A stretch of 64,000 nt of DNA. Origin: a virus. This document shows positions 1 through 7,373 of this stretch, piece by piece. The notes beneath the pieces were generated by a model. That model was given only the letters and a program-made list of their open reading frames with translations. It was not told the DNA's origin and ran no database searches. Position 1 is the stretch's first letter, and each line of letters begins with the position of its first letter. A program made the translations under genes and the position numbers. The stretch is taken from the IMG/VR virus record IMGVR_UViG_3300009103_000001, positions 62,001 through 126,000 of that record, one strand, 5' to 3'.

Positions 1-258
1 AAGTTGTTTTTTAGCTCTAAGAATAGTTAACCTAGATGGCCTTTTATTTATATTTCTTTTCCTAAAACAAGCGAAAGGGTAATTAGATATCCAAATCGTA
101 GTATCACCTAATTTTGCGGTATGTTCACCAATATTACTAAAGGTATATTCATCTAATAACACATTAAATTCATCATCCCAATCTTTATCATATGGGTCAT
201 TCATTAACCAAAAATTAGGTCTGAATATAAATTGTAAGTTTCTAAAAAAATCTTTCAT
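1..258 (-). CDS. Hypothetical protein, 3' end cut by the window edge
   Basis: An open frame of 86 codons starts at an ATG at 256-258 and runs off the left edge, so the C-terminus is missing. The protein begins MKDFFRNLQFIFRPNFWLM and continues with an acidic, aromatic-rich stretch (DPYDKDWDDEFN) and a region with alternating hydrophobic residues (KLGDTTIWISNYPFA). It resembles small hypothetical proteins I associate with large phages, but I cannot assign a function. It is divergent from the gene at 313; the 54 bases between them hold a late-type promoter motif for the plus-strand gene only. Confidence 0.65.
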   Translation of the reverse strand, partial: MKDFFRNLQFIFRPNFWLMNDPYDKDWDDEFNVLLDEYTFSNIGEHTAKLGDTTIWISNYPFACFRKRNINKRPSRLTILRAKKQL

Positions 259-295
259 AATTATTAATTATAATAAAATATTTTTAAATCGTAAA

Positions 296-305
296 GATAT
301 TTATA
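296..305 (+). promoter_or_regulatory. Late-type promoter motif GATATTTATA
   Basis: The motif lies 7 bases before the ATG at 313. It belongs to a strand-specific (g/a/c)ATATTTAT(t/a) set found just upstream of many operon-first genes in this window. No Shine-Dalgarno sequence is present. Confidence 0.5.
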
Positions 306-312
306 TATAACT

Positions 313-861
313 ATGGATATAAGAAAAATCATAAAAGAGGAAATGGAATCTAAAAATATAGGATATGAAGATATTGTATATGAAGATGATAACCTAATAG
401 TTATATATCCAAAAACAAGGGAAGCTTCATGTAATTATGGTGAAGACACAAATTGGTGTACAGCAGCTGAAGGTGGACAATCTTTCCATGAATATAATGA
501 TAAAGGTAACTTATATTATCATATATGGAAATTTAAAATGCCTAATAATAAACAAAACTATCAAAAAATTGCTAGATTCATTGAATATGGTAAAGAATAT
601 GGTGAACTTGGTGATTTTTTCTTATTTGATGATAGTCAAGTGGATAAGTATGAAATATTATTTAATATTTTAAATGGTAAAAAATTAAAGGAGGGTGGTT
701 TTGAGTATCCAGCAGAGTTAAAACCATTAAATGATTCTTGGGAAAAAGCTTTTATTGCTGTTGATACACATTATGCAAAAAATGGTTTACACAAAACACC
801 AACATATACGGAACCCGATATAGAAGATTTATGGGATGACGATTATGAAGAATTTTTCTAG
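313..861 (+). CDS. Leader-tagged protein of the YGxxTxWC family
   Basis: 182 aa. The first residues, MDIRKIIKEE, form a short basic leader ending in an IKE site of the (I/L)xE type cut by T4-like prohead proteases. Residues 42-50 hold YGEDTNWCT, the signature shared with two other proteins in this window (starts at 1391 and, on the minus strand, 53158). In all three it is preceded by a 'VVI.PK/PL' strand (here LIVIYPKTREAS) and followed by an F-x2-Y-x-(K/E)-x-G/A-x-(L/F) segment. The C-terminus is acidic. The biochemical function of the family is unknown to me. I infer that this copy is a virion-packaged cargo protein expressed late from the motif at 296. Confidence 0.7.
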   Translation: MDIRKIIKEEMESKNIGYEDIVYEDDNLIVIYPKTREASCNYGEDTNWCTAAEGGQSFHEYNDKGNLYYHIWKFKMPNNKQNYQKIARFIEYGKEYGELGDFFLFDDSQVDKYEILFNILNGKKLKEGGFEYPAELKPLNDSWEKAFIAVDTHYAKNGLHKTPTYTEPDIEDLWDDDYEEFF

Positions 862-890
862 TGTAAATTGACTTTTATAGTCAATAACTT

Positions 891-900
891 ATATTTATAT
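891..900 (+). promoter_or_regulatory. Late-type promoter motif ATATTTATAT
   Basis: Same motif class as at 296, about 50 bases before the small reading frame at 951. The larger spacing makes it a weaker candidate. Confidence 0.35.
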
Positions 901-950
901 AGTAGACCAACCAATTAGGTACACACCTTAATCAATAATTAAAAATTATT

Positions 951-1070
951 ATGAGAAATTACGACCCAAACGATAAACCTTGCTTTGATGGTGATATTTA
1001 TGAAGATTTTATAGATGAAATCCCAGAAGAAGATATTTATTATAATATAGATGATTCTTTTGAATATTAA
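951..1070 (+). CDS. Small acidic hypothetical protein
   Basis: 39 aa (MRNYDPNDKPCFDGDIYEDF...), very acidic and tyrosine-rich. ATG at 951, TAA at 1068-1070. There is no recognisable domain. The reading frame continues open beyond the TAA to 1337 without any other stop, so this may be the front part of a longer gene now split by a stop codon. It could also simply be an independent short gene. The acidic, aromatic composition matches that of neighbouring tagged proteins, but the leader is absent. Confidence 0.4.
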   Translation: MRNYDPNDKPCFDGDIYEDFIDEIPEEDIYYNIDDSFEY

Positions 1071-1337
1071 AAAAACATAATCATAAGAGATATAAGACCA
1101 TATACTGATACTAAAGACCTAGAGGTAGGTAAAAGATATATTGCCTATGATATAGGTAATGATGAACTTCATGGTGAACCTTTTATTGTTTTAAAAAAAA
1201 ATGAAAGTATAGATAATATACAAATTCACATCAAATGGCTTAATATGAATAGAGGTACTATCATAACAGAAAAATCTATAGGAAATTGGGAACCAATATT
1301 TAGACCTAGTATGGAGTGGATGTGGTTCTATAGATAA
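1071..1337 (+). pseudogene. Open frame continuing in phase after a TAA; possible split gene
   Basis: Directly after the TAA of the 951 gene the same frame stays open for 88 codons and ends at TAA 1335-1337. The translation (...RPYTDTKDLEVGKRYIAYD, then a central region and ...PSMEWMWFYR at the end) looks protein-like: it has a 'VGKRYIAYDIG' beta-strand pattern and a hydrophobic C-terminus. It has no ATG near its 5' end; only ATA/ATC/ATT codons are available. Either the gene starts at a rare codon or the 951-1337 frame is one gene interrupted by a stop. Confidence 0.4.
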
Positions 1338-1359
1338 TTTAATTCACACAACTTTATTG

Positions 1360-1369
1360 GATATTTATT
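1360..1369 (+). promoter_or_regulatory. Late-type promoter motif GATATTTATT
   Basis: The motif lies 21 bases before the ATG at 1391. A second partial copy, ATATTTATTG at 1379-1388, sits immediately before the start codon. Confidence 0.5.
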
Positions 1370-1390
1370 ATTAATAATATATTTATTGAT

Positions 1391-2839
1391 ATGGATATTA
1401 AATTATTATTAGAAAGAATTATACTTACTGAAGGTAGGGTTGAGAATGCTAGAAAAAAATATCCTAATATACCAGATAAAATTTTTGATTATTACGTAGA
1501 TAATGACCCATCTGGTAATCAAAAGTACCTTAATTGGGTTTTAAAAACTATAACAGCTGATTGGGGTATTACACAAACATCACATTTTAGACAAAATCAT
1601 TCTGAGTTATTAGATAGTTTAACATTCTTCCATGAAAATAACCAAGCGTTTAATAAAAAAGATATAAATCATTATAAAAATTTAACTATGTTTTTCCAAA
1701 CCATTGCTGAGGTTAGGGAAAAGGTGAGACAAAAAAAGGAAGAAAAAAAGGCTAAAAAACAAAGAAACCTTGTTTATCAAGATAAGGATTGGGTTGTAAT
1801 ATCACCTAAATCACATTTAGCTTCTTGTGTTTATGGTTCTGGTACAAAATGGTGTGTTACAATGAAAGATTATTCACATCATTGGGATAGATATTCTAAA
1901 AACGCAACATTCTTTTTTATAATAGATAAAAATAAAGATGATTCGGATAACCTATATAAAGTCGCTTTTAGAAAAATAGGTAGAAGTGGTAAGGTTGAAT
2001 TATGGGACGCTAAAGATTACGAGTTTAGTGAAAATAAAACAGGTTTAGATTATTTAGAAAAGCTACCAAAAAAGATGTTAGAACTAATTGAAAAACATCA
2101 TAGAATATATTTCCCTGAGTCTGAAGGCCCACCAGAATGGATAGAAGATAAACCAAGAGCACAAGCTTTGTATAATCATACTGATGATGAAGATTTGATG
2201 GATACAGGGGATTTCAGATACGGAATACCAATATATGAAACTTCGGAAAATTATTATCAAGTTGCGAATGAACAAGAATTAGATGATGCTTTATGGGAGT
2301 ATTATGATGAATATGATGATTGGGATTTATTGGAGTATTATGATGAAGATGGTTATTACTTATCTTTAAGTGATGAAGAAGAGTTTATTAATGAAATGGT
2401 AGAAAGTCGTGTGGATAATATGGGTGATACAGAAATTCTTGAATATTCGGACAAATTGGACCAATATGAAGACGTTGAAGATGAATTAATAAAATTACAA
2501 GATAGTGAAGATTTTAGTGAAGAAGAAGAACAAAATCTCATAGATAAACAGGTAGAAATATTAGAATTAGCTAAAGAAAATGTTATTTTTGTGGAAACTG
2601 AACATTGGTTTGATTGTCTTGCTGATGGTGTTGTTGAATGTTTAGTAAACGACCATGGCCTTTATAGAAATGCATATGAGTTACATGATAGTGGTGTTAC
2701 AGATTTTGATAGAAGTGGTTTAATAGAAAATAGAGTTTATAATTCTTATGATTGGGATGAAGTTACTGGTGGTTATGGTTATGAAACGGCTGAGGATTTT
2801 AATGGTGAAACTTGGTATGTATATGAGATAGACTATTAA
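1391..2839 (+). CDS. Leader-tagged YGxxTxWC-family protein, long form
   Basis: 482 aa. The N-terminus MDIKLLLERIILTEGRVENA contains an (I/L)xE-type site (LTE|G at 12-14) after a short hydrophobic-basic leader. Residues 148-157 hold YGSGTKWCVT, preceded by DKDWVVISPKSHLAS and followed by RYSKNATFFFIIDK, matching the minus-strand protein that starts at 53158 over roughly 100 residues. The C-terminal half (about 240-482) is extremely acidic with many DE and YD pairs and has no counterpart in the other two family members. No enzymatic motif is recognised. I infer virion cargo from the leader and from the late-type promoter motif upstream. The stop overlaps the end of a small convergent gene. Confidence 0.7.
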   Translation: MDIKLLLERIILTEGRVENARKKYPNIPDKIFDYYVDNDPSGNQKYLNWVLKTITADWGITQTSHFRQNHSELLDSLTFFHENNQAFNKKDINHYKNLTMFFQTIAEVREKVRQKKEEKKAKKQRNLVYQDKDWVVISPKSHLASCVYGSGTKWCVTMKDYSHHWDRYSKNATFFFIIDKNKDDSDNLYKVAFRKIGRSGKVELWDAKDYEFSENKTGLDYLEKLPKKMLELIEKHHRIYFPESEGPPEWIEDKPRAQALYNHTDDEDLMDTGDFRYGIPIYETSENYYQVANEQELDDALWEYYDEYDDWDLLEYYDEDGYYLSLSDEEEFINEMVESRVDNMGDTEILEYSDKLDQYEDVEDELIKLQDSEDFSEEEEQNLIDKQVEILELAKENVIFVETEHWFDCLADGVVECLVNDHGLYRNAYELHDSGVTDFDRSGLIENRVYNSYDWDEVTGGYGYETAEDFNGETWYVYEIDY

Positions 2840-2970
2840 CCCATATTTTTAAGTTTATTTTCTAATTCAGTAATTTTTTCTAAATACCATTCTATAATTG
2901 TTTCATTATGGTGTAAACATACTTCTTTTTTATAATATTTAATATGTTCTATTATTTCTTCTTTTTCCAT
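2836..2970 (-). CDS. Small hypothetical protein (coiled-coil-like)
   Basis: 44 aa, start ATG at 2968-2970, stop at 2836-2838. The sequence (MEKEEIIEHIKYYKKEV...ENKLKNMG) is charged and likely helical. It is convergent with the gene ending at 2839 and overlaps it by 4 bases. There is no homology I recognise; the call rests on the start, the composition and the otherwise empty gap. Confidence 0.4.
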   Translation of the reverse strand: MEKEEIIEHIKYYKKEVCLHHNETIIEWYLEKITELENKLKNMG

Positions 2971-3026
2971 TTAAAAAAAATATAAAAGATAATTTAATTT
3001 GTAAATACTTTTATTATTATTATAAA

Positions 3027-3191
3027 ATGAAGACAATAGGTAAACATACCATAAAAGAGTTACAACCACATATTAAAGAAATTAGTGAACAATTTAATTT
3101 AAAACCATATAATGTTAAAGATTTTAAATTAATAAGAAAATTATTAGTACAACGGTATTATTCAATACCAATAATGGAGACTTATAATTAA
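3027..3191 (+). CDS. Small hypothetical protein upstream of the SET gene
   Basis: 54 aa, ATG at 3027, stop TAA 3189-3191. The TAA overlaps the ATG of the next gene by one base (TAATG), a coupling seen repeatedly in this genome, which supports the reading. The protein is basic and helical (MKTIGKHTIKELQPHIKEI...). The function is unknown. Confidence 0.55.
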   Translation: MKTIGKHTIKELQPHIKEISEQFNLKPYNVKDFKLIRKLLVQRYYSIPIMETYN

Positions 3192-3595
3192 TGAAACTTA
3201 TAAAACACAATGGTTTAAGAGTTAGTAAATCAAATGTACATGGTTTTGGTGTTTTCACTGATGTAGAGATAAAAAGTGGTGATTTGGTGGAACAATGTCC
3301 AACACACATATTATATGACACAAAAGTAGACTTAATACACCCTTCATTAAAAAGTTATGTGTATCAATTTACAATAGATGATAAACTAACACCAATAGTG
3401 CTTTTAGGGTGGGGTGGTATATATAACCATAGTGATGACCATAATTTAAATTATAAAGGAGAATATTTAATAGTCCAAGACGAAAATAAATTGGTTTTTA
3501 GTTTTTGGGCTAATAGAGATATTGAGGCCGGAGAAGAGTTATTTATTAATTATGGTAAAGAATATTTTAAGTATTTTAATATTAATAAAATTTAA
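3191..3595 (+). CDS. SET-domain protein (putative lysine methyltransferase)
   Basis: 134 aa, close to the minimal size of a free-standing viral SET domain. The diagnostic motifs are in order: GFGVF (18-22, cofactor-binding start of SET), YNHSDDHN (78-85, the NHS/D...N motif at the active site) and GEELFINYG (114-122, the terminal GEEL..NYG with the catalytic tyrosine). Established SET proteins transfer a methyl group from S-adenosylmethionine to lysine side chains. There is no pre- or post-SET cysteine cluster. The substrate is unknown; bacteria lack nucleosomes, so a host ribosomal, polymerase or virion protein is possible. It has no leader and is coupled to the small gene at 3027. Confidence 0.85.
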   Translation: MKLIKHNGLRVSKSNVHGFGVFTDVEIKSGDLVEQCPTHILYDTKVDLIHPSLKSYVYQFTIDDKLTPIVLLGWGGIYNHSDDHNLNYKGEYLIVQDENKLVFSFWANRDIEAGEELFINYGKEYFKYFNINKI

Positions 3596-3613
3596 AAGCT
3601 TATTTGCTTTTAG
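3593..3613 (+). terminator. Weak hairpin, possible terminator after the SET gene
   Basis: The stop of the SET gene is followed by AAAAGC-TTATTT-GCTTTT, a six-pair stem with a short T run. The next bases (TAGCTAGC..GCTGCTGCAGC) hold further small palindromes. Stem stability is low. Confidence 0.3.
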
Positions 3614-3710
3614 CTAGCTTGCTTTTGCTGCTGCAGCGCTTAAATATATATAATATAATAAAAAGCATAATAAATATATTTTTTTTTAATCCTACCTTAT
3701 ATGAATCCCA

Positions 3711-3720
3711 AATATTTATA
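3711..3720 (+). promoter_or_regulatory. Late-type promoter motif AATATTTATA
   Basis: The motif ends 6 bases before the ATG at 3727 and supports that start over an in-frame upstream start at 3604. Confidence 0.5.
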
Positions 3721-3726
3721 ATAAGA

Positions 3727-4728
3727 ATGAGAAATATTATAAAAAAAATATTAAAAGAAAGTTCAGATTTTGATTGGGTTAGGGATATTGAAGTTGAGAC
3801 TGATTTAACACCGTCACAAATTGTTCATAGATATGATTCTTTACCAAGTGAGATTGTTGGCCCAATGATTAGTAATGGTTTTTTTGATGTATACTATGAA
3901 GACGCTGCCGGAAAATATATTTTAAAAACTGATAGTTGGTGTGACTTTATACCATTATTTAAAAATATTGATAGTCGTTATGGGTATATGGGTAGAGGTT
4001 TAGCTGAAAGAATATTTTGTGATGATGAGGATTATTGGGAACCATATGATTCACATGATTTAGTTTATGATTGGATAAACCAAGTTTGGGATTTTGTTAC
4101 GCGAGATAAAACTTTATACAAATATATAGTAGAATGGATTAATGATAATCTTATTGGTGATGAAATGCATTTTGAGAGAAAAGAAACAACTTTAACAAAA
4201 GAAGATGTTCTTGATTGGTCTGCTGATTCTGATGTTTTGGGTGAAATGATTGATGAATTAGATGTTTTTGAAGATTTAAAACTTGAATTAACTTGGGCCT
4301 ATGGTTCAGCATATAATGTTGCGGCTAGAGATGGAATATATAACTCAGCTGTTGGAGCTGTAATGGATTTCTTTGGTAAAGGTGAGTGGGTACCCAAAGA
4401 AAAGACAGCGAAGTATACATTAAATTTTGACATCACAGATTTAATACAAGATGTTTTAGTGGAGGGAATAGAAAATTGTTGGGACCAATGTAGTAAATAT
4501 TGGAACCCAAAAAACAGAGATTTGGGGGACCAAACAGAAGAAGAAGCTTTTGAAGAGTGGTGTGAAGAATGTTGGGATTTCCCTTTTAGTGAGTTCGGTA
4601 ATTTTATTGATTTTTTTGAATTTTACTTGGATGATAGGGATGAATTATTAACTCCAAGGTTTGATGAATACCCAGATGATAGTAAGATATATCCTTATTT
4701 TGTAGAAGATGTGTATGATAGAATATGA
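3727..4728 (+). CDS. Leader-tagged virion-type protein with DFDW module
   Basis: 333 aa. I chose the ATG at 3727 because it follows the promoter motif and gives the leader MRNIIKKILKESSDFDWVRD, ending in LKE|S. The upstream in-frame start at 3604 lies in AT-rich non-coding-like sequence. After the cleavage site comes the (S/D)-x-DFDWV-x-DI motif seen in several tagged proteins here. The rest is acidic and tryptophan-rich (WINQVWDF, WCEECWDFPF), with no known domain. It overlaps the next gene by 4 bases (ATGA). I infer late expression and packaging; the activity is unknown. Confidence 0.7.
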   Translation: MRNIIKKILKESSDFDWVRDIEVETDLTPSQIVHRYDSLPSEIVGPMISNGFFDVYYEDAAGKYILKTDSWCDFIPLFKNIDSRYGYMGRGLAERIFCDDEDYWEPYDSHDLVYDWINQVWDFVTRDKTLYKYIVEWINDNLIGDEMHFERKETTLTKEDVLDWSADSDVLGEMIDELDVFEDLKLELTWAYGSAYNVAARDGIYNSAVGAVMDFFGKGEWVPKEKTAKYTLNFDITDLIQDVLVEGIENCWDQCSKYWNPKNRDLGDQTEEEAFEEWCEECWDFPFSEFGNFIDFFEFYLDDRDELLTPRFDEYPDDSKIYPYFVEDVYDRI

Positions 4729-6785
4729 GTAAAACTAAAATAAATAATAATGATTTTGAATGGGCCAAAGACATCCCATTAATTATGGATACTTGTGAAG
4801 CGTATGGTATATTAAAACCAGGTGATGAAATTATTATTGATGCGATAGATAATTGGGAGGATAACCCAAATCAATGGAATGATACTGATGAGATACAAAC
4901 CTTTTATAGTGTTAAAGCAAAGGTATTAGCTTTAGATGAGTGTAACAATATACATAGAAATAATGAAAGTAATGCTAATACAATTCTAGTATCAATAGAA
5001 GAGGATGGTTATTATGGGTTTGATGATTTATGGGTTGAAGATTTTGTTGGGACATTACCATCACAGTGTCAAAAAGATAATTGTATGTTTTTAATTTGTG
5101 ACACAAATGAGGAAGAATACCAAATAAAATTAATTGAACCATCGTTAAATGAGTCTGATGATTTTAAATGGGTTGATGGGATACCTAAAGATTATTACCC
5201 ACCAGACTTAGAGTCTGGACTTAAAGGTTTAGAAAAATGGGTGGGACAAGCTTATCAAATAGATGATGAGATAGGCCTTTCTGTTCAGGATGTAAAAGAA
5301 AATCCGAACAAAGAGAATATTCAAGATTTAATAAATGTTCTTAAACATTGGAAACCATATCATGATGGTGATGAAGTTTATTGGGCCGTGGAAGACCTTA
5401 TTTCTTCAATAAACCCATTTAGGTTTCAAGACTTAAATAATATGGGATTATTTGAATCTGATTTGGATTGGGTTAATAATACATCAAATAAGATACAGAA
5501 CACTGGTATTGGTCACGATGGACATATAATTTCTTTACAAGAAGTTTATTTCGATTTTTTAAGAACAATAGCTAAGGTTGAGGGTAATTATAACCCACGA
5601 CTTGAATCACACGCTACATTAGACACCAAATATACTAGAAAAGTAAGGGATTATTTAAATTTGAACAGTAGAGACTATCAAGGATTAGCACGTGAATTAC
5701 TTCGTATAGGTTTGGATGAAGCTTTTAAAATGTATTTTGATAATAAGCCACAATTAAGTGAATCTGATGAATTAAATTGGGTTAAGAGCACTGGTTTAGG
5801 TAAAGTAGATTTAAGAGATTGTAAACCTGGTGATATTTTAATCACTAGAAGTGGTAAAACTGTTGAGTATGTTGGCCCAACGGAAAAAGGTAATTATTAC
5901 GACCACGTAGTAAAATATAATGATGGCCATAGTTATGGTAGTAGGACACACGATGGTTATGTGTTTAGGAAAAATAGGCGAGATGATGATGAAGATATCA
6001 TTCATGTGTTAAAAGAATATAAAAAAACAATAACTGAGGCAGCAGGGATTTCATTTGAAGTGAGAAAATGGGGTGAAATTATCTATAATGAGATAATGAA
6101 TAACCCTGATGAGAAAAAAAGGTTAATCATTGATGGTTATGACCACCCTGAAGCGTTCAACGGATTCCCAATAGACTATGTTGTGATAGATTTTTACGAT
6201 AAATTAACGGGATATGGTCAAGAACATTCAGGATATGATAAAGATGGTAACTATGTTGTATTATTATACATACAACCGCAACTAATAAATAATGAATATA
6301 GAGGATATGATTTAAAATCGGCATTAAATCATGAAATGAAACATGCTTGGGAGGACTATCAAAGAGTATCAAAAGGTTATACTAATATTGAACAAACTAA
6401 AGAATCACAAGAGTTATATAATAAAGATTTCATACATTTAATGAGTGATGAAAATATTAAAGGGCCCATTAAAACAGTGTTAAAATATTTTTATTATTTA
6501 ACCAATTTAGAAAAAGGTCCTTATATGGAGAATGTTTATGATAGAAATCCGGCGTATGAAAATATGATTAGAAAAATTATATCTAAAGATTTTGAACAGT
6601 TTAAAGACCGTTTTGATTTAGATGTTAATTGGCATTTAGTAAATACAGCTTATGATATACCATTTGTAAAAAAATTTAAAACTCCATTAGATTTTATTGA
6701 CTATAGTTCTTCAGAACTTAAAAAAAGAGCAATTAAAGTTTTAAAAAAAATTAATAAAATGAAATACATACATGGAATGTTGTAA
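4725..6785 (+). CDS. Multi-module tagged polyprotein with metallopeptidase-like C-terminal domain
   Basis: 686 aa. It starts directly with the module motif (NNNDFEWAKDIP, 8-19) and contains four internal (I/L)xE sites: LNE|SDDFKWV (141-143), LFE|SDLDWV (242-244), LSE|SDELNWV (344-346) and ITE|AAG (436-438). The first three are each followed by an acidic pair and a tryptophan, so the protein reads as a chain of modules that a prohead protease could separate. The last module (439-686) contains HEMKH at 536-540 in a helix-like context (ALNHEMKHAWEDY), the HExxH zinc-binding signature of metallopeptidases. Modules 1 and 4 share a PGD beta-barrel-like start (LKPGDEIII, CKPGDILIT). It overlaps the previous gene by 4 bases. 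The catalytic assignment rests on one motif. Confidence 0.65.
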   Translation: MSKTKINNNDFEWAKDIPLIMDTCEAYGILKPGDEIIIDAIDNWEDNPNQWNDTDEIQTFYSVKAKVLALDECNNIHRNNESNANTILVSIEEDGYYGFDDLWVEDFVGTLPSQCQKDNCMFLICDTNEEEYQIKLIEPSLNESDDFKWVDGIPKDYYPPDLESGLKGLEKWVGQAYQIDDEIGLSVQDVKENPNKENIQDLINVLKHWKPYHDGDEVYWAVEDLISSINPFRFQDLNNMGLFESDLDWVNNTSNKIQNTGIGHDGHIISLQEVYFDFLRTIAKVEGNYNPRLESHATLDTKYTRKVRDYLNLNSRDYQGLARELLRIGLDEAFKMYFDNKPQLSESDELNWVKSTGLGKVDLRDCKPGDILITRSGKTVEYVGPTEKGNYYDHVVKYNDGHSYGSRTHDGYVFRKNRRDDDEDIIHVLKEYKKTITEAAGISFEVRKWGEIIYNEIMNNPDEKKRLIIDGYDHPEAFNGFPIDYVVIDFYDKLTGYGQEHSGYDKDGNYVVLLYIQPQLINNEYRGYDLKSALNHEMKHAWEDYQRVSKGYTNIEQTKESQELYNKDFIHLMSDENIKGPIKTVLKYFYYLTNLEKGPYMENVYDRNPAYENMIRKIISKDFEQFKDRFDLDVNWHLVNTAYDIPFVKKFKTPLDFIDYSSSELKKRAIKVLKKINKMKYIHGML

Positions 6786-6810
6786 TTGTAATATATTTTT
6801 ATTATATTTG
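6780..6810 (+). promoter_or_regulatory. Bacteroidetes-type vegetative promoter
   Basis: TTG at 6780-6782, 20 bases, then TATATTTG at 6803-6810 (consensus TAnnTTTG). The ATG of the CAP-domain gene follows at 6816. This is the promoter form used by the primary sigma factor of Bacteroidetes and differs from the late-type motif. Confidence 0.7.
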
Positions 6811-6815
6811 TAGTT

Positions 6816-7373
6816 ATGAAAAAAATACTTACAACAATATTAATTTTAATTAGTCTATTATCTATAGGACAAGATAAAGAGTTATTTGAATATGTGAATC
6901 AATACCGAATAGGTAATAATTTAAAACCATTAGAGTGGTCTGATAAATTAGTTAAAATATCTATAGGACAAAATAATAAGAATATTAAAGATAAATCTTT
7001 ATCACATAGTGTACATAATTCTTATGAAAATTGTTTATTAGGTTATACTATAGCCCCAACCAAAACTGAACATAAAGATTTCATTAAATTTGTTAAAAAA
7101 TATTTTAATTACAAATATAATGTAGACAAAGATATGTCAAATGAAGAATTAAATAGTTTAACTAGGATGTACATGATTTATATTTGGCATAATTCACCAA
7201 AACATAAGGAAAATATGTTAAAAAAAGATGTTAAACATTGTTCATCTGAAAGTTATATTGGTGATTTCGAAATTTTTAATGGTAAATTAAATGTTAATGG
7301 TAAAAGTTATACATATAAACAATTATCTACACACTATAAAGTAGAGTATTACGCCACAATGAATTTACAATGA
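6816..7373 (+). CDS. Secreted CAP/SCP-domain protein
   Basis: 185 aa. An N-terminal signal peptide (KKILTTILILISLLSIGQ, likely cut near residue 19) is typical of Flavobacteria. The mature part shows CAP/SCP features: FEYVNQYRIGNNLKPLEW near the N-terminus, a histidine (SLSHS), and WHNSPKHKENML, the 'W..S..H..N.L' motif of the family. CAP domains occur in extracytoplasmic bacterial proteins; their activities vary and the role here is unknown. It is driven by a host-type promoter, so it is probably made early and exported by the host. It is convergent with the OmpA-like gene, overlapping by 9 bases. Confidence 0.75.
   Translation: MKKILTTILILISLLSIGQDKELFEYVNQYRIGNNLKPLEWSDKLVKISIGQNNKNIKDKSLSHSVHNSYENCLLGYTIAPTKTEHKDFIKFVKKYFNYKYNVDKDMSNEELNSLTRMYMIYIWHNSPKHKENMLKKDVKHCSSESYIGDFEIFNGKLNVNGKSYTYKQLSTHYKVEYYATMNLQ

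Noticed and set aside
3604-3726. Upstream extension of the 3727 gene
   Set aside because: It would place the promoter motif inside the coding region and bury the leader; the extension is hydrophobic, AT-driven sequence.
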